In this document: in pieces, positions 34,142-44,230 of the stretch | Numbering within the stretch: the first letter of the stretch is position 1 | Layout of the letters: every line of letters begins with the position of its first letter | DNA from: a bacterium | GTDB lineage: Bacteria > SM23-81 > DAOVCL01 | Reading direction: 5' to 3' | Assembly (NCBI GenBank): GCA_029932675.1 | Contig: JAOZPP010000004.1 | Span: forward strand, 1-64,000 | Length of the DNA: 64,000 bases | Translations under genes and position numbers: made by a program | Notes under the pieces: generated by a model | The model's input: only the letters and a program-made list of their open reading frames with translations | What the model was told of the DNA's origin: nothing | Databases searched by the model: none

Positions 34142-34717
34142 ATAAAGTTATCGAAGGAACTGAGGGTAAACTCCCAAATAAAGGCTCCACGGGTAAGGGT
34201 AGTGGGGGAAAACGGGGAACAGATAGGGATTATGCCCTCACAGGAGGCCATAGAGATGGCCCAGGAAAGGGGGTACGACCTGGTAGAGGTCGCCCCTCAG
34301 TTAGAACCGCCGGTCTGCAAGTTAATGGACTATGGCAAGTATAGGTATGAAAAGAGCAAAAAGGAGAGAATTAGCAGGAAGAAACAGATAAGCGTTCAAC
34401 TCAAGGAGATAAGACTAAGACCGAAGACAGATGAACACGCCTTTGGTTTTAAGCTTAAACATATCAAGGAGTTCCTCAATCAAGGGAAAAAGGTCAAGGT
34501 CTATGTCCATTTTCGCGGCCGGGAGATGGTTCACCAGGAATTTGGTGAAAAGCTCCTGGAGCAAATCAAAACCGAGGTGGAGGGCCTTGGAGGGGTTGCC
34601 CAGGAGCCAAAGTTAGAGGGTAGGAACCTAATTATGATCTTGAATCCAGTGGCTCAAAAGAAAGGGGAGAAGAGTGCCAAAGTTGAAAAGCAAGAAGGGG
34701 GCAAAGAAGAGGTTTGA
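34142..34717 (+). CDS. infC: translation initiation factor IF-3, probable AUA start codon
   Basis: 191 residues if started at the ATA at 34142. The familiar N-terminus [20 protein letters not shown] is encoded from there, and an AAGGAGG (34128-34134) stands seven bases upstream, an ideal distance. No ATG, GTG or TTG is in frame between the thrS stop and the GTG at 34202, which would cut off about 20 conserved residues. IF-3 discriminates against non-AUG starts, and E. coli infC uses AUU for autoregulation, so a rare start is expected here. Later features: [15 protein letters not shown] (57-71) and [16 protein letters not shown] near 85. rpmI begins inside its last 44 bases. Confidence 0.92.
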   Translation: MKLSKELRVNSQIKAPRVRVVGENGEQIGIMPSQEAIEMAQERGYDLVEVAPQLEPPVCKLMDYGKYRYEKSKKERISRKKQISVQLKEIRLRPKTDEHAFGFKLKHIKEFLNQGKKVKVYVHFRGREMVHQEFGEKLLEQIKTEVEGLGGVAQEPKLEGRNLIMILNPVAQKKGEKSAKVEKQEGGKEEV

Positions 34718-34868
34718 ACTGACCGGCACGGGGAAGATAAAGAGGCGAAAGGCCTTTTTTTCTCATATCCTCACCAAGAAATCCTCTAAGCGCAAGAGGA
34801 ATCTCAAAAAGTGGGAGATAGTAACCCGGGAAGATCAGGGGAGGATAAAGAGGCTCATTAGCTCATAA
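34674..34868 (+). CDS. rpmI: 50S ribosomal protein L35
   Basis: 64 residues, full length: [28 protein letters not shown] with the L35 signature, then [20 protein letters not shown] start, with GGGGAG four bases upstream, placed within the 3' end of infC (44-base overlap), so translation is probably coupled to infC. rplT follows after 9 bases. In several bacteria rpmI and rplT are autoregulated by L20; no such RNA structure was identified here. Confidence 0.96.
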   Translation: MPKLKSKKGAKKRFELTGTGKIKRRKAFFSHILTKKSSKRKRNLKKWEIVTREDQGRIKRLISS

Positions 34869-34877
34869 GGAGGAGTT

Positions 34878-35249
34878 ATGCCCAGAGTTACATATAAGGT
34901 TCCCTCTCGCCGACGGAGAAAGAAAGTTCTCAAGGCCACCAGGGGTTATCGGGGGGCAAGAAGCAAGCTCTATCGCACCGCAGTGGAATCCCTACACAGG
35001 GCCTTGGCTTATGCTTACCGAGATCGAAAGAGGAGGAAAAGGGACTTCCGCCGGCTTTGGATAATGAGGATAAATGCCGCCGCAAGGCTTAGCGGCCTCT
35101 CCTATAGCCGATTGCTTAGGGGATTAAAAAAATCTGGAGTGAAGTTAAACAGAAAACTCCTGGCTGAACTGGCAGTTAATGATCCACCGGCCTTTGAAAG
35201 GCTAACTAAGCTGGCTAAGGAGGCTCTTGGGGTTGAAAGCGGAGCTTGA
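34878..35249 (+). CDS. rplT: 50S ribosomal protein L20
   Basis: 123 residues. Starts [35 protein letters not shown] (segments 1-35), then [27 protein letters not shown] (about 49-75), both signatures of L20. It is an early assembly protein of the large subunit. AGGAGTT precedes the ATG. The C-terminus extends a few residues beyond the average and overlaps the pheS start region. Confidence 0.97.
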   Translation: MPRVTYKVPSRRRRKKVLKATRGYRGARSKLYRTAVESLHRALAYAYRDRKRRKRDFRRLWIMRINAAARLSGLSYSRLLRGLKKSGVKLNRKLLAELAVNDPPAFERLTKLAKEALGVESGA

Positions 35250-36240
35250 AGAAATAACCAAGGGGGCCTTAAAGAGGATAGAAAACGCACAATCCCCTGA
35301 GGAGATCGAGAGGATTAAACTCGACCTCCTGGGTAGGAAGGGTAGACTCACTCAGCTCCTTCGTCAATTAAAGGACTTGCCTCCGGAGATAAGGCCAGAG
35401 GTGGGCAGAGTTGCCAACCAGGCCAAGGCCAAGTTGGAGGCGGCACTAAAGGAAAGGAGGAACTCCCTCACCCCCCTCCATCAGAAGAGGGAGGTTTTGG
35501 ATGTCACCCTCCCTGGAAAAAGGCCTTGGGAGGGAAGCATTCATCCCCTAACCATCACCCTCCAGCGAATTGTGGAAATCTTCTATGGAATGGGGTTTGA
35601 AGTGGCCGAGGGTCCAGAGGTGGAGACGGACTATTACAACTTCGAGGCCCTTAATATGCCTCCTGATCATCCGGCAAGGGATATGCAGGACACCTATTAT
35701 CTGAGCAAAGACCTCCTTCTCCGCACCCATACCTCCCCAGTGCAGATCAGGGTAATGGAAAGATCCCAGCCTCCGATAAGGATCGTTGTCCCGGGAAGGG
35801 TCTACCGACATGAGGCCATAAATGCACGCAGTTTTACTGTCTTCTATCAACTGGAAGGGCTCTATGTAGATGAAGGGGTGACCTTCGGCCAACTAAAGGG
35901 GGTTTTAACCGCCTTTATCAACGAGTTCTTCGCCGCGGAACTCCCCCTCCGTTTCCGGCCCAGCTTCTTCCCCTTTACCGAACCCAGCGCGGAGGTGGAT
36001 ATCAGATGTGTGATCTGCCGGGGGAAGGGCTGTTCTGTCTGCAAGGGAAGAGGATGGTTAGAAATTTTAGGGGCGGGGATGGTAGATCCAGCGGTCTTCC
36101 AAAGGGTTGGTTATGATCCGGAGAGGTTCAGTGGATATGCCTTTGGCCTGGGCATAGATCGCTTAGCAATGCTTAAATATGGCATCGATGATATCAGGCT
36201 CTTCTACGAGAACGACATCAGGTTTCTCAGCCAGTTTTGA
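35233..36240 (+). CDS. pheS: phenylalanyl-tRNA synthetase alpha subunit
   Basis: 335 residues from TTG 35233. TTG 35227 is also in frame, but AAGGAGG (35217-35223) lies nine bases from 35233 and only three from 35227, so 35233 is favoured. N-terminal coiled coil (1-85), then the class II core: [33 protein letters not shown] (segments near 103-135), [10 protein letters not shown] near 166, motif 2 [23 protein letters not shown] near 187 and motif 3 [19 protein letters not shown] near 306. [17 protein letters not shown] insertion near 256 adds four cysteines. It overlaps rplT and ends the thrS operon; pheT follows after 199 bases. Confidence 0.96.
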   Translation: MKAELEEITKGALKRIENAQSPEEIERIKLDLLGRKGRLTQLLRQLKDLPPEIRPEVGRVANQAKAKLEAALKERRNSLTPLHQKREVLDVTLPGKRPWEGSIHPLTITLQRIVEIFYGMGFEVAEGPEVETDYYNFEALNMPPDHPARDMQDTYYLSKDLLLRTHTSPVQIRVMERSQPPIRIVVPGRVYRHEAINARSFTVFYQLEGLYVDEGVTFGQLKGVLTAFINEFFAAELPLRFRPSFFPFTEPSAEVDIRCVICRGKGCSVCKGRGWLEILGAGMVDPAVFQRVGYDPERFSGYAFGLGIDRLAMLKYGIDDIRLFYENDIRFLSQF

Positions 36241-36439
36241 CCCAATCGGGTGATGGGGTTTATTACTCGATCTCCCTCTTCCGTGCGTAGCGGGATTTTA
36301 AACCTGAGTGGCTGCTTATATCTACTTTTAACCCACTTTAATGGAACCAGAGTTTGCACCTTTCAACCTTAATATTCTAAGCTCCTCATTCTAAATATCT
36401 TGTGATAATCCCCTTGGTTTCCTAAGTCTATTAGAGAAA

Positions 36440-38782
36440 ATGCGGATAAGCTATAATTGGTTAAAGGAATTTGTAAAACTTGATCTTTCTCCGGATGAAT
36501 TAGCTGAAAGGCTTACTCTCACCGGCACAGAGATAGAAAAGGTAGAGCATATCTTTCCCCAGTTTAAGGGGGTAGTTACTGCCAGGATAACCTCCATAGA
36601 GAAGAGAAACAAGCTAACAATTTGCCAGGTGGATGGAGGTGGAGCTTCAGTAACTGTCGTCTGTGGGGCCCCCAATGTGCAGTCCGGCCAGATCGTTCCC
36701 CTGGCCCTCCCGGGGGCACTACTCCCGGGAGGAAGGAAGATCGGAATTAAGACCTTTGATGAAGTTGAATCCCAAGGAATGATCTGTTCAGAAAAGGAGT
36801 TAGGACTCTCTGACTATGGGGAAGGGATTATGGTCCTGGAGGAAGAGCATCCTCTGGGTATCCCCTTGGAGGAAGCTCTCTGTCTAAACGATTATATCTT
36901 GGATGCCGACCTTACCCCTAATCGCCCAGACTGTATGTCCCTTTTAGGTGTGGCCAGGGAAGTTGCCGCTATCCTCCACCTCCCCCTTAATCTTCCCCCA
37001 TTACCATCACCCCCTCAAACCAAGGGGGAAATACCCAGGGTGGAGGTGGAGGATGGGAAAGGGTGCCCCAGATATACGGCGCGCATCATTGGGGGGGTCA
37101 AGATCTCCCCTTCTCCCTTCTGGCTGCGGAGGAAGTTGGAGTCAGCAGGGCTAAGGGCGGTCAACAATGTAGTTGATATAACGAACTTTGTAATGATAGA
37201 GAGGGGACAGCCCCTCCACAGCTTTGACTGGGATAAAATCAGGGATCAGCGGATAATAGTGAGGAGATCCCTCCCTGGCGAGAGCCTAGTCACCTTAGAT
37301 AACCAGGAAAGGCGATTAGAGGAGGGCACCCTCCTCATCTGTGACGGCAAGGGCCCAGTGGCCATAGCTGGGATAATGGGGGGAATGGATACAGAGGTGG
37401 GGGAGGGAACAAAAAACCTCCTCTTGGAAAGCGCCTATTTTGATCCTCACCTTGTGAGAAGGGGAGCCAAGAGCCTGGGATTAGCCTCTGAGTCCTCACA
37501 GAGGTTTGAGAGAGGGGTGGATCCATTTGGCCTCCTCCCCGCCCAGGAGAGGGCAACAGAGCTCTTCTGCCGCTTAGCTGGGGCCAAGGCGGTGGGACCG
37601 ATAGCCGATATCTCCCCCTCCCCTCCCTCCTCTCCCCGGATTAGGCTGAGGGAGAAGAAAGTAAGTCAGGTTTTAGGGGTAACCCTAAACCAAAAGAGGC
37701 TAACAGATCTCCTCTCCCCTTTGGGGTTTGCACCCAAGGGCAAGGGTATCTTTGCTGTTCCCGGATATAGGCCAGATGTAACCCGGGAAATCGATCTCAT
37801 TGAGGAGGTGGCCAGGATTTATGGTTACGACAAAATCCCCTCCGATAACCAGGCCAGGGGGGCTCTTCCGGCAAGGATTACGGAGAGGGAAAGAAGGCTA
37901 AGAAAGGTAAGAGAAATCCTCTCCGGTTTGGGATTGAGGGAGGTAATTACCAACTCCCTGGTAGACCCCCGTTGGATAGAGGCCATCGGATACAAGGGGG
38001 AATTAGTCCGGCTCTTAAACCCCTTGAGCCAGGAACTATCCTGTCTCCGACCTACTCTCCTCCCCTCCCTTCTCTGGGTAGCTGGACTGAACTTAAGGAG
38101 GGGGATAAGGGAGGTGAGGATCTACGAAGTGGGAAAGGTCTTCTCCCCCGAGGAGGGAACAAGATTAAGCGGCCTTATCTTAGGGGATCAATCTCCTCCC
38201 TACTGGGGGGAAAGGGAGAAGGGGATAAATTTCTACTCCCTCAAGGGGATAGTGGAAACATTTCTCGGCTTGCTCAGGTTGGGAAGGGGGAGGTTCATTC
38301 CCCAGAATGATCCTCCCTATGAAGAGGGGAGGACGGCCCTCCTAATGCTTGGGAAGAAGGAGATAGGGATCCTTGGCAAACTTTCTTCTCAGGTGAGCTC
38401 AAGGTTCGATCTGGAGGAAGAGGTATTCTGTTTTGAGCTGGATATGGACTCGGTCTTAGAGCTTGTCCCTACAGGATTTAAGTTTGTCCCCCCTTCCCGT
38501 TTCCCACCGGCAAAGAGGGATTTGGCAATTTTGGTCGATCAGGAGATCCCTGCAGGGGAGATCAGCGAAGCCATCCTCAAGTTAGGCTCTCCACTGGTCA
38601 AGGATGTATCCCTCTTTGACCTCTACCAGGGGAAACAGATACCTCCCGGGGAGAAAAGTTTAGCCTTCTCCCTATGGTTTAGCTCACCCCACTCCACTCT
38701 CACTGACCAGGAGGTGGAAAGGGTTCAGGAGAGAATCCTTCAGGGGTTGCAGGATAAGTTCGGAGCAAGGATAAGATGTTAA
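36440..38782 (+). CDS. pheT: phenylalanyl-tRNA synthetase beta subunit
   Basis: 780 residues, full length. In order: N-terminal [31 protein letters not shown], the tRNA-binding OB domain (about 40-155; [19 protein letters not shown]), the B3/B4 editing domain (about 205-390; [18 protein letters not shown]), B5, the catalytic-like core and the C-terminal anticodon-binding fold ([17 protein letters not shown] near 691). It completes the alpha2-beta2 enzyme and edits Tyr-tRNA-Phe. The 199-base gap after pheS contains no gene and no clear promoter, so whether it is co-transcribed is open. It overlaps the zapB-like gene by 7 bases. Confidence 0.97.
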   Translation: MRISYNWLKEFVKLDLSPDELAERLTLTGTEIEKVEHIFPQFKGVVTARITSIEKRNKLTICQVDGGGASVTVVCGAPNVQSGQIVPLALPGALLPGGRKIGIKTFDEVESQGMICSEKELGLSDYGEGIMVLEEEHPLGIPLEEALCLNDYILDADLTPNRPDCMSLLGVAREVAAILHLPLNLPPLPSPPQTKGEIPRVEVEDGKGCPRYTARIIGGVKISPSPFWLRRKLESAGLRAVNNVVDITNFVMIERGQPLHSFDWDKIRDQRIIVRRSLPGESLVTLDNQERRLEEGTLLICDGKGPVAIAGIMGGMDTEVGEGTKNLLLESAYFDPHLVRRGAKSLGLASESSQRFERGVDPFGLLPAQERATELFCRLAGAKAVGPIADISPSPPSSPRIRLREKKVSQVLGVTLNQKRLTDLLSPLGFAPKGKGIFAVPGYRPDVTREIDLIEEVARIYGYDKIPSDNQARGALPARITERERRLRKVREILSGLGLREVITNSLVDPRWIEAIGYKGELVRLLNPLSQELSCLRPTLLPSLLWVAGLNLRRGIREVRIYEVGKVFSPEEGTRLSGLILGDQSPPYWGEREKGINFYSLKGIVETFLGLLRLGRGRFIPQNDPPYEEGRTALLMLGKKEIGILGKLSSQVSSRFDLEEEVFCFELDMDSVLELVPTGFKFVPPSRFPPAKRDLAILVDQEIPAGEISEAILKLGSPLVKDVSLFDLYQGKQIPPGEKSLAFSLWFSSPHSTLTDQEVERVQERILQGLQDKFGARIRC

Positions 38783-38979
38783 TGGAATCATTGGAGAAAT
38801 TGGAAGGGACGGTGGAGAAACTTCTCCGCGAAATGGAAAATTTAAGGGAGGAGAACCAAAAACTAAAGCAAGAATTGAAGAGAATGAATGGGGCTGGTCC
38901 CTTGCAAAACGAGGAGGCCCTCAACAGACTCAAAAGTGTAATTAAAAAGTTAGAATCGTTATCCATCACGAAATCATAA
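38776..38979 (+). CDS. ZapB-like coiled-coil protein
   Basis: 67 residues, almost wholly coiled coil: [32 protein letters not shown] (segments 5-37) and a second heptad stretch [15 protein letters not shown]. Size and position directly ahead of zapA fit the cell-division factor ZapB, which bundles and works with ZapA at the FtsZ ring. Start at ATG 38776, which overlaps the pheT stop, or ATG 38782. Sequence alone cannot prove the family because coiled coils are of low specificity; synteny carries the call. Confidence 0.7.
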   Translation: MLMESLEKLEGTVEKLLREMENLREENQKLKQELKRMNGAGPLQNEEALNRLKSVIKKLESLSITKS

Positions 38980-38982
38980 AAT

Positions 38983-39270
38983 ATGGCGGAAATCATCAGA
39001 GTTGAGATCTTTGGTACGGAATACCCAATTAAAGGGGATGTTGATTCCGATTACATAGAGAAGGTGGCCAGGTATGTGGATAAAAAGATGAGAGAGGTGG
39101 CCAAGGAACTTTCCTTGGTCTCTCCCTCCAAAGTAGCTATCCTGGCAGCTATGGACATTACTGACGAGCTCTTTAAGGCAAGGGAGGAGGGGAAGAAGTA
39201 TACCATCCAGTTTGAGTCCCGGGTGGAGGAGCTAAATCGTAAGTTAAAGAGGAAATTAAGGGGAGAATAG
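38983..39270 (+). CDS. zapA: cell division protein ZapA
   Basis: 95 residues: IIRVEIFGTEYPIKGDVDSDYIEKVARYVDKKMREVA, the ZapA core fold with the RYVDKKM helix, followed by VAILAAMDITDELFKARE and a basic coiled-coil tail. ZapA binds and cross-links FtsZ filaments at mid-cell. Start ATG 38983, three bases after the zapB-like stop. pheT-zapB-zapA is a conserved order. A large terminator follows. Confidence 0.9.
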   Translation: MAEIIRVEIFGTEYPIKGDVDSDYIEKVARYVDKKMREVAKELSLVSPSKVAILAAMDITDELFKAREEGKKYTIQFESRVEELNRKLKRKLRGE

Positions 39271-39294
39271 CCCCCTTTTCCCCCTTAGGTCAAT

Positions 39295-39361
39295 CCCGCT
39301 GTTTTCGTGATGGTTTCCCGGCGTCTGCGACGCCGGGGGTTACGGATCAGTGGGTTTTTTT
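39295..39361 (+). terminator. large rho-independent terminator after zapA
   Basis: CCCGGCGTC (39317-39325) pairs perfectly with GACGCCGGG (39329-39337). An outer CCCGCTG (39295-39301) pairs with CAGTGGG (39348-39354, one wobble), followed by seven T (39355-39361). Confidence 0.7.
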
Positions 39362-39375
39362 GTAAAATGACAAAT

Positions 39376-39545
39376 GCAGAAAAAGAGGTTGCGGTAACAG
39401 TCCACCAAGTTGAGGGGAAGTAGATTACCCTGCGGGTTTCTTTGCTTAGTTTTTGCGCCAAAAGGCAACCCTTACTTGGGCTTAGAGCCCCCCAAAAATA
39501 TCTGGGTAACCCGATCCGTGGTAGCTGTTACATCCTCTTAAAAAC
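39376..39545 (+). ncRNA. ssrS: candidate 6S RNA
   Basis: The stretch folds into a rod closed by AAGAGG (39383-39388) with CCTCTT (39534-39539) and by TAACAG (39395-39400) with CTGTTA (39525-39530). A central open bubble comes next, then TTACCC/GGGTAA and an apical arm (GGGTTTCTTTGC with GGCAACCC). A small GGGCTTAGAGCCC hairpin sits on the 3' side. A long rod with a central bubble is the 6S RNA plan, where it mimics an open promoter and holds RNA polymerase. 6S genes commonly follow zapA, as here. A weak promoter (TTACGG, 17 bases, TAAAAT at 39364-39369) would start it near 39376. The overlap with the rny leader leaves the 3' end uncertain. Confidence 0.55.
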
Positions 39546-39562
39546 CATGAAGGAGGCCATAG

Positions 39563-41119
39563 ATGGTTCTTGAGCTGATAATAGCTGCGGTGATAGCAAT
39601 TGTATTTCTGGCCTTGGGTTGGTTCTTGAGAAAAGGTATTGGGGAGGGAAAGGTGAGGAGGGCAGAGGAGCTTGCTGCCAAGATTATCTCCGATGCCCAG
39701 AAGGAGGCCGAAATAAAAAAGAAGGAAGCCCTGCTTGAGGCAAGGGATGAATGGTATCGGGCAAAATCAAAGTTTGAAAGGGAAACCAGGGCGAAGAGGG
39801 CAGAGCTAGGAAAGTTGGAGAAACAACTCTCGGAGAGAGAATCAAGTCTTGATCGCAAGGTGGATATACTTTCTCGCAAGGAGAGGGAAATTCAAAGCCG
39901 CGAGAGGGCCCTCTCTGCTAAGGAGAGGGGGGTGAGAAACAAAGAATCGGAGCTCTCCCGCCTGATTGAGGAGGAAAACAAGAGGTTGGAGAGGATCGCG
40001 GGGATGAGCTCTGAGGAAGCAAAGAAACAGCTAATTCAAAACTTAGAATCACAAGCAAAGCATGAGGCAGCCCAGTTAGTGAAGCAGATTAAAGCGGAGG
40101 CCCAAGAGAGAGCGGAGAGGGAGGCACGGGAGATAATCGTCTCCGCGGTGCAGAGATGTGCCGCTGGTCATACGGTGGAAAGCACTGTTTCTGTCGTCTC
40201 CCTTCCCAACGATGAGATGAAGGGAAGAATAATCGGTCGGGAGGGAAGGAACATCCGCTCCTTTGAGACAGCCACAGGAATAGATGTGATAGTAGATGAC
40301 ACCCCTGAGGCAGTAATCCTCTCCGGCTATGATCCAGTAAGGAGGGAGATAGCCAGAATTGCCTTAGAGAAGCTCATCCTCGATGGGAGGATCCATCCAG
40401 GAAGGATAGAGGAGATGGTGGCCAAGGCATCTCAGGAGATGGAGGAGCTAATCAAGCAAGCAGGGGAGGAGGTCTGCTTAGAGACTGGGGTGAGTGGTAT
40501 CCACCCCAAGCTAATGAGATACTTGGGTAAGCTCAAATATAGAACCAGCTATGGACAGAATGTGCTCCAGCACTCCAAGGAGGTTTCCCTCCTTGCTGGA
40601 CTAATGGCCGCCGAGCTTGACCTCGACCCCACTATGGCCAAAAGGGCCGGTCTCCTCCATGACATAGGCAAAGCCATAGATAGGGAGATGGAAGGTCCCC
40701 ACACCCAGGTGGGCTGGGAATTGGCCAAGAGGTTCAATGAACCACCGGAGGTCCTCAATGCCATCTTAGGGCACCATGAGGATGTGGAGCCAACATCCTT
40801 GATCACCGTCTTAGTGGAGGCCGCCGATGCCATCTCTGGGTCCCGCCCAGGCGCCAGACGGGAGACCTTAGAGGGGTATATTAAAAGGTTGGAGAAATTA
40901 GAGGAGATCGCTGACTCCTTTCCCGGTGTCTCCAAGGCCTATGCTATCCAAGCGGGAAGGGAGATAAGGGTAATCGTTGAGCCACAGAAAATAGATGATC
41001 AGAAGGCTAGTGAACTGGTCGATGAAATTGCGGAGAAGATACAATCGGAGATGGAATACCCTGGGCAGATAAAGGTCACTGTAATCAGGGAAACGCGGGC
41101 GGTTGGTTATGCCAAATAA
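39563..41119 (+). CDS. rny: ribonuclease Y
   Basis: 518 residues, standard length. N-terminal membrane helix ([18 protein letters not shown], 4-21), a long charged coiled coil (30-205), KH domain with [15 protein letters not shown] (near 221-235) and HD domain with [17 protein letters not shown] near 368. It is a membrane-tethered endonuclease that starts mRNA turnover. AAGGAGG precedes the ATG. ymdB overlaps its end, the usual pairing. This is the first gene of a tight run reaching to dxs. Confidence 0.97.
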   Translation: MVLELIIAAVIAIVFLALGWFLRKGIGEGKVRRAEELAAKIISDAQKEAEIKKKEALLEARDEWYRAKSKFERETRAKRAELGKLEKQLSERESSLDRKVDILSRKEREIQSRERALSAKERGVRNKESELSRLIEEENKRLERIAGMSSEEAKKQLIQNLESQAKHEAAQLVKQIKAEAQERAEREAREIIVSAVQRCAAGHTVESTVSVVSLPNDEMKGRIIGREGRNIRSFETATGIDVIVDDTPEAVILSGYDPVRREIARIALEKLILDGRIHPGRIEEMVAKASQEMEELIKQAGEEVCLETGVSGIHPKLMRYLGKLKYRTSYGQNVLQHSKEVSLLAGLMAAELDLDPTMAKRAGLLHDIGKAIDREMEGPHTQVGWELAKRFNEPPEVLNAILGHHEDVEPTSLITVLVEAADAISGSRPGARRETLEGYIKRLEKLEEIADSFPGVSKAYAIQAGREIRVIVEPQKIDDQKASELVDEIAEKIQSEMEYPGQIKVTVIRETRAVGYAK

Positions 41120-41912
41120 AGAAATGAGGATACTCTTTGTCTCCGATGTGGTGGGCAAGGCCGGTCGACGAGTCCTCTCCCAGGTTCTTCCTTCCCTCCG
41201 GAAGGAGAGGAGGGTAGACCTTTGTATAGCCAATGGGGAAAATGCGGCTGGAGGGTTTGGAATTACGGCCAATATAGTAGGGAAGCTCTACTCCTATGGG
41301 GTGGATGTGATCACCTCGGGGAACCACATCTGGGACAGGAAGGAGATTCTGGACTACATCGGCGATGATGAGAGGTTGCTGCGTCCGGCCAACTATCCCC
41401 CCCAGGCTCCGGGGAGGGGTTGGGGGCTCTATCAGCCCCAGGGGGGGGTGAAGGTAGGGGTCCTCAACCTCCAGGGAAGGGTTTATCTGCCTTCCTTGGA
41501 CTGCCCGTTTAGAACAGCCGAACGGGAACTAAAGATCCTCAGCCAGGAGACTAAGGTGATCATAGTGGATATGCATGCTGAGGCCACTTCCGAGAAGCAG
41601 GCTATGGGCTGGTGGCTGGATGGGAAGGTGACTGCCGTGATCGGCACCCACACCCATGTTCCTACAGCCGATGAGACCATCCTCCCCAAGGGCACCGCCT
41701 ATATCACCGATGTGGGGATGTGTGGGGCCTATGACTCAGTTATTGGAATGGATAAATCAATTGTCCTCAAACGATTTACTACTCAGGTCTCCCATCGGTT
41801 TGTCCCGGCAAAAGATGACTTAAGGTTTGCTGGGCTTCTCTTAGATGTTGACCAGGAGACAGGGAAGGCGAAAAGTATAGAGAGGATTAGAATCGACCTG
41901 GAGGAAGGATGA
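41109..41912 (+). CDS. ymdB: YmdB-family metallophosphoesterase (TIGR00282 type)
   Basis: 267 residues from ATG 41109 (frame open from 41103). [16 protein letters not shown] opens the calcineurin-like fold; [15 protein letters not shown] near 38, [10 protein letters not shown] near 75, [20 protein letters not shown] near 155 and [15 protein letters not shown] near 177 supply the metal ligands. In Bacillus YmdB is a phosphodiesterase able to hydrolyse 2',3'-cAMP and is genetically linked to RNase Y. It overlaps rny by 11 bases, and folD starts within its last four bases. Confidence 0.93.
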   Translation: MPNKEMRILFVSDVVGKAGRRVLSQVLPSLRKERRVDLCIANGENAAGGFGITANIVGKLYSYGVDVITSGNHIWDRKEILDYIGDDERLLRPANYPPQAPGRGWGLYQPQGGVKVGVLNLQGRVYLPSLDCPFRTAERELKILSQETKVIIVDMHAEATSEKQAMGWWLDGKVTAVIGTHTHVPTADETILPKGTAYITDVGMCGAYDSVIGMDKSIVLKRFTTQVSHRFVPAKDDLRFAGLLLDVDQETGKAKSIERIRIDLEEG

Positions 41913-42796
41913 GCGCGCGGATAATAGATGGAAAGGGGATAGCCAGCCAGATAATTGCCGAGCTCACCGCTGAGGTCGCTGACCTGGCCAAGCAGGGGAT
42001 AACCCCCGGATTGGCGGTCATCTTGGTGGGGGAGGATCCCGCCTCCCAGGTGTATGTGCGCAACAAATCGGCTGCCTGTGAGCGGGTTGGTATCTATTCG
42101 GAGACAAAGAGGCTTCCTCAAAAGACAACCACTGAAGAGCTGGTCTCCCTCATCGGGGAACTCAACCAAAGGAGGGACATTCATGGCATCCTCGTCCAAC
42201 TTCCCCTTCCCCCCCAGATGGACACCAGGTTAATCCTCACCTCCCTTTCCCCGATGAAGGATGTCGATGGTTTTTCCCCAGCCAGCCTGGGGATGATGCT
42301 CTGGGGCAGCCCCACATTCATCCCCTGCACCCCGGCGGGGATCTTGGAGCTTCTCCAGAGATCCGGGATAGATCCCCAAGGGAAGAGGGCGGTGATCATC
42401 GGCCGTAGCAGGTTAGTCGGCCTTCCCTTAGCCAACCTCCTGGCCTTAAAGCGCAAAGGAGGAAATGCCACCGTCACCCTTTGCCATAGCTTCACCCCTC
42501 AACTGGCCTCCATCACCAAGAGTGCCGACATACTGGTTGCAGCTATGGGCAAGCCGGGCTTCATCAAGGGAGAGATGATCAAAAGGGGAGCAGTGGTAAT
42601 AGATGTGGGGATAAATAGGGTGGAGGATGCAACGAGGAAGAGGGGATATAGGCTGGTGGGGGATGTCGATTTTGAGCAAGCAAAGATGGTTGCTTCAGCC
42701 ATCACCCCTGTTCCCGGTGGGGTGGGGCCAATGACTGTGGCTATGCTTTTGAAGAACACGGTTCAGGCGGCAAAGTGGAGTTCTCTGCAGAAGTAG
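41909..42796 (+). CDS. folD: bifunctional methylenetetrahydrofolate dehydrogenase/cyclohydrolase FolD
   Basis: 295 residues. Catalytic region GEDPASQVYVRNKSAACERVGI (45-66) with the key Lys, DIHGILVQLPLPPQM near 91, DVDGFSP near 118, the Rossmann motif VIIGRSRLVGLPLANLL near 163 and PVPGGVGPMTVAMLL near 272. It interconverts methylene-, methenyl- and formyl-tetrahydrofolate for one-carbon supply. Its start overlaps the ymdB stop by four bases; xseA begins inside its last 22 bases. Confidence 0.97.
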   Translation: MSARIIDGKGIASQIIAELTAEVADLAKQGITPGLAVILVGEDPASQVYVRNKSAACERVGIYSETKRLPQKTTTEELVSLIGELNQRRDIHGILVQLPLPPQMDTRLILTSLSPMKDVDGFSPASLGMMLWGSPTFIPCTPAGILELLQRSGIDPQGKRAVIIGRSRLVGLPLANLLALKRKGGNATVTLCHSFTPQLASITKSADILVAAMGKPGFIKGEMIKRGAVVIDVGINRVEDATRKRGYRLVGDVDFEQAKMVASAITPVPGGVGPMTVAMLLKNTVQAAKWSSLQK

Positions 42797-44016
42797 AAAA
42801 TCAACCCATCTACTCGGTTAGCCAGCTCAACCGCGAGATAAGGTTCATCTTGGAAGATAGCCTGCCCCCCCTCTGGGTGGAGGGGGAGGTCTCCAACTGG
42901 CATTCCCATCCTTCGGGCCACTGTTACTTCTCCCTGAAGGACGCCAGTTCCCAACTGAGATGTGTTCTCTGGAGGGATCAGGCCCGCGGTCTCAGCTTCA
43001 CCCCCCAGGATGGAATGAAGGTCTTGGCCTATGGGCAGATCACCGTTTATGAGAGAGGTGGACAATACCAGCTCACCATCCTCAGGCTCAAGCCCTCCGG
43101 GATTGGCGAATTGGGGTTGGCCTTTGAGAAGTTGAAGAGGAGGTTAGAGAAGGAGGGGCTCTTCGATCCCGCACACAAGCTCCCCCTCCCCCCTTTCCCC
43201 CAGCGAATCGGAGTTGTCACCTCCCCCTCCGGTGCGGCCATCAGGGACATAATCAAGGTGGTAGGCAAGCGCTCCCCCTGGGTCGAGATCATCCTTGCCC
43301 CCGTGCGGGTACAGGGCCCGGGGGCAGCGGAAGAGATAGCCCAAGCGATCAAGGAGATCAACCTCTTCGGGGGGGTAGACCTAATTATCGTAGGAAGGGG
43401 AGGGGGATCGGTTGAGGATCTCTGGGCCTTCAATGAGGAGGTAGTGGCCAGGGCCATCTATTCCTCCCGACTGCCCATCATCTCGGCGGTGGGCCATGAG
43501 ATCGACTTCACCATCTCCGATTTTGTTGCCGATGCCCGTGCCCCCACCCCATCGGCAGCAGCGGAGCTGGCCACCCAAGACAGGGAGGAACTGCGGCGAA
43601 GGGTGGAGGGGATGGGCCAGAGGATGGAAAGGGTACTGAGCAACAAACTTACGGGTCTCCAGAGGAGGCTCGACCATATCGGTCAGAGCTATGCTTTCCG
43701 CCGTCCTGGTGACCTGGTAGCCCAATTGGTCCAGCGGAATGATGAACTGGAGAGGAGGTTGAGACAAACCGTCGGTCACCTCCTCGACCTTCGGGGGGCA
43801 GAGCTCTCCAGCCTAAAGGGAAGGCTTTTCTCCTTGGGTCCTCAAGCCATCCTCCGCAGGGGATATAGCATCTGTAGGAGGCTTCCGGGAAGGGAGGTGG
43901 TGCGGAGGGCCTCCCAACTTGGGATTGGGGAAGGAATAGAGGTGACCTTCTCGGTAGGCAGGATAGCTGGAAGGGTGGAAACCGTGGAGGAGAACTATGG
44001 AGAAGAAGGGATTTGA
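42775..44016 (+). CDS. xseA: exodeoxyribonuclease VII large subunit
   Basis: 413 residues. OB-fold domain with YSVSQLNREIRFILEDSLPPLWVEGEVSNWHSHPSGHCYFSLKD (segments 13-57), the catalytic region with GVVTSPSGAAIRDI near 143, DLIIVGRGGGSVEDLWAFNEE near 203 and SAVGHEIDFTISDFVADARAPTPSAAAELA near 239, then a coiled-coil tail. With XseB it degrades single-stranded DNA. GTG start, overlapping folD by 22 bases. xseB overlaps its end. Confidence 0.96.
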   Translation: MEFSAEVENQPIYSVSQLNREIRFILEDSLPPLWVEGEVSNWHSHPSGHCYFSLKDASSQLRCVLWRDQARGLSFTPQDGMKVLAYGQITVYERGGQYQLTILRLKPSGIGELGLAFEKLKRRLEKEGLFDPAHKLPLPPFPQRIGVVTSPSGAAIRDIIKVVGKRSPWVEIILAPVRVQGPGAAEEIAQAIKEINLFGGVDLIIVGRGGGSVEDLWAFNEEVVARAIYSSRLPIISAVGHEIDFTISDFVADARAPTPSAAAELATQDREELRRRVEGMGQRMERVLSNKLTGLQRRLDHIGQSYAFRRPGDLVAQLVQRNDELERRLRQTVGHLLDLRGAELSSLKGRLFSLGPQAILRRGYSICRRLPGREVVRRASQLGIGEGIEVTFSVGRIAGRVETVEENYGEEGI

Positions 44017-44230
44017 GGAACTCATGGGGAGGTTGGAGGAGATCGTGGAGAAGTTGGAGTCTGGGGACCTTCCCCTGGAGGAATCGATGGACCTCTTCGA
44101 GGAAGGGATAAAGATATTCAAGCTTTGTAACAAGAAGTTGGAGGGGGCACAGGCGCGGGTGCAGAGGTTAGTAAAGGACCTAAAAGGGGATTTCCACCTC
44201 GTTCCCCTGGAGGAGGAAGATGGACCCTAA
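43997..44230 (+). CDS. xseB: exodeoxyribonuclease VII small subunit
   Basis: 77 residues: FEELMGRLEEIVEKLESGDLPLEESMDLFEEGIKIFKLCNKKLEGAQARVQ, the standard two-helix XseB pattern with the conserved LESGDLPLEES. It coats the XseA coiled coil. ATG start within the 3' end of xseA (20-base overlap); ispA starts within its last 11 bases. Confidence 0.95.
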   Translation: MEKKGFEELMGRLEEIVEKLESGDLPLEESMDLFEEGIKIFKLCNKKLEGAQARVQRLVKDLKGDFHLVPLEEEDGP

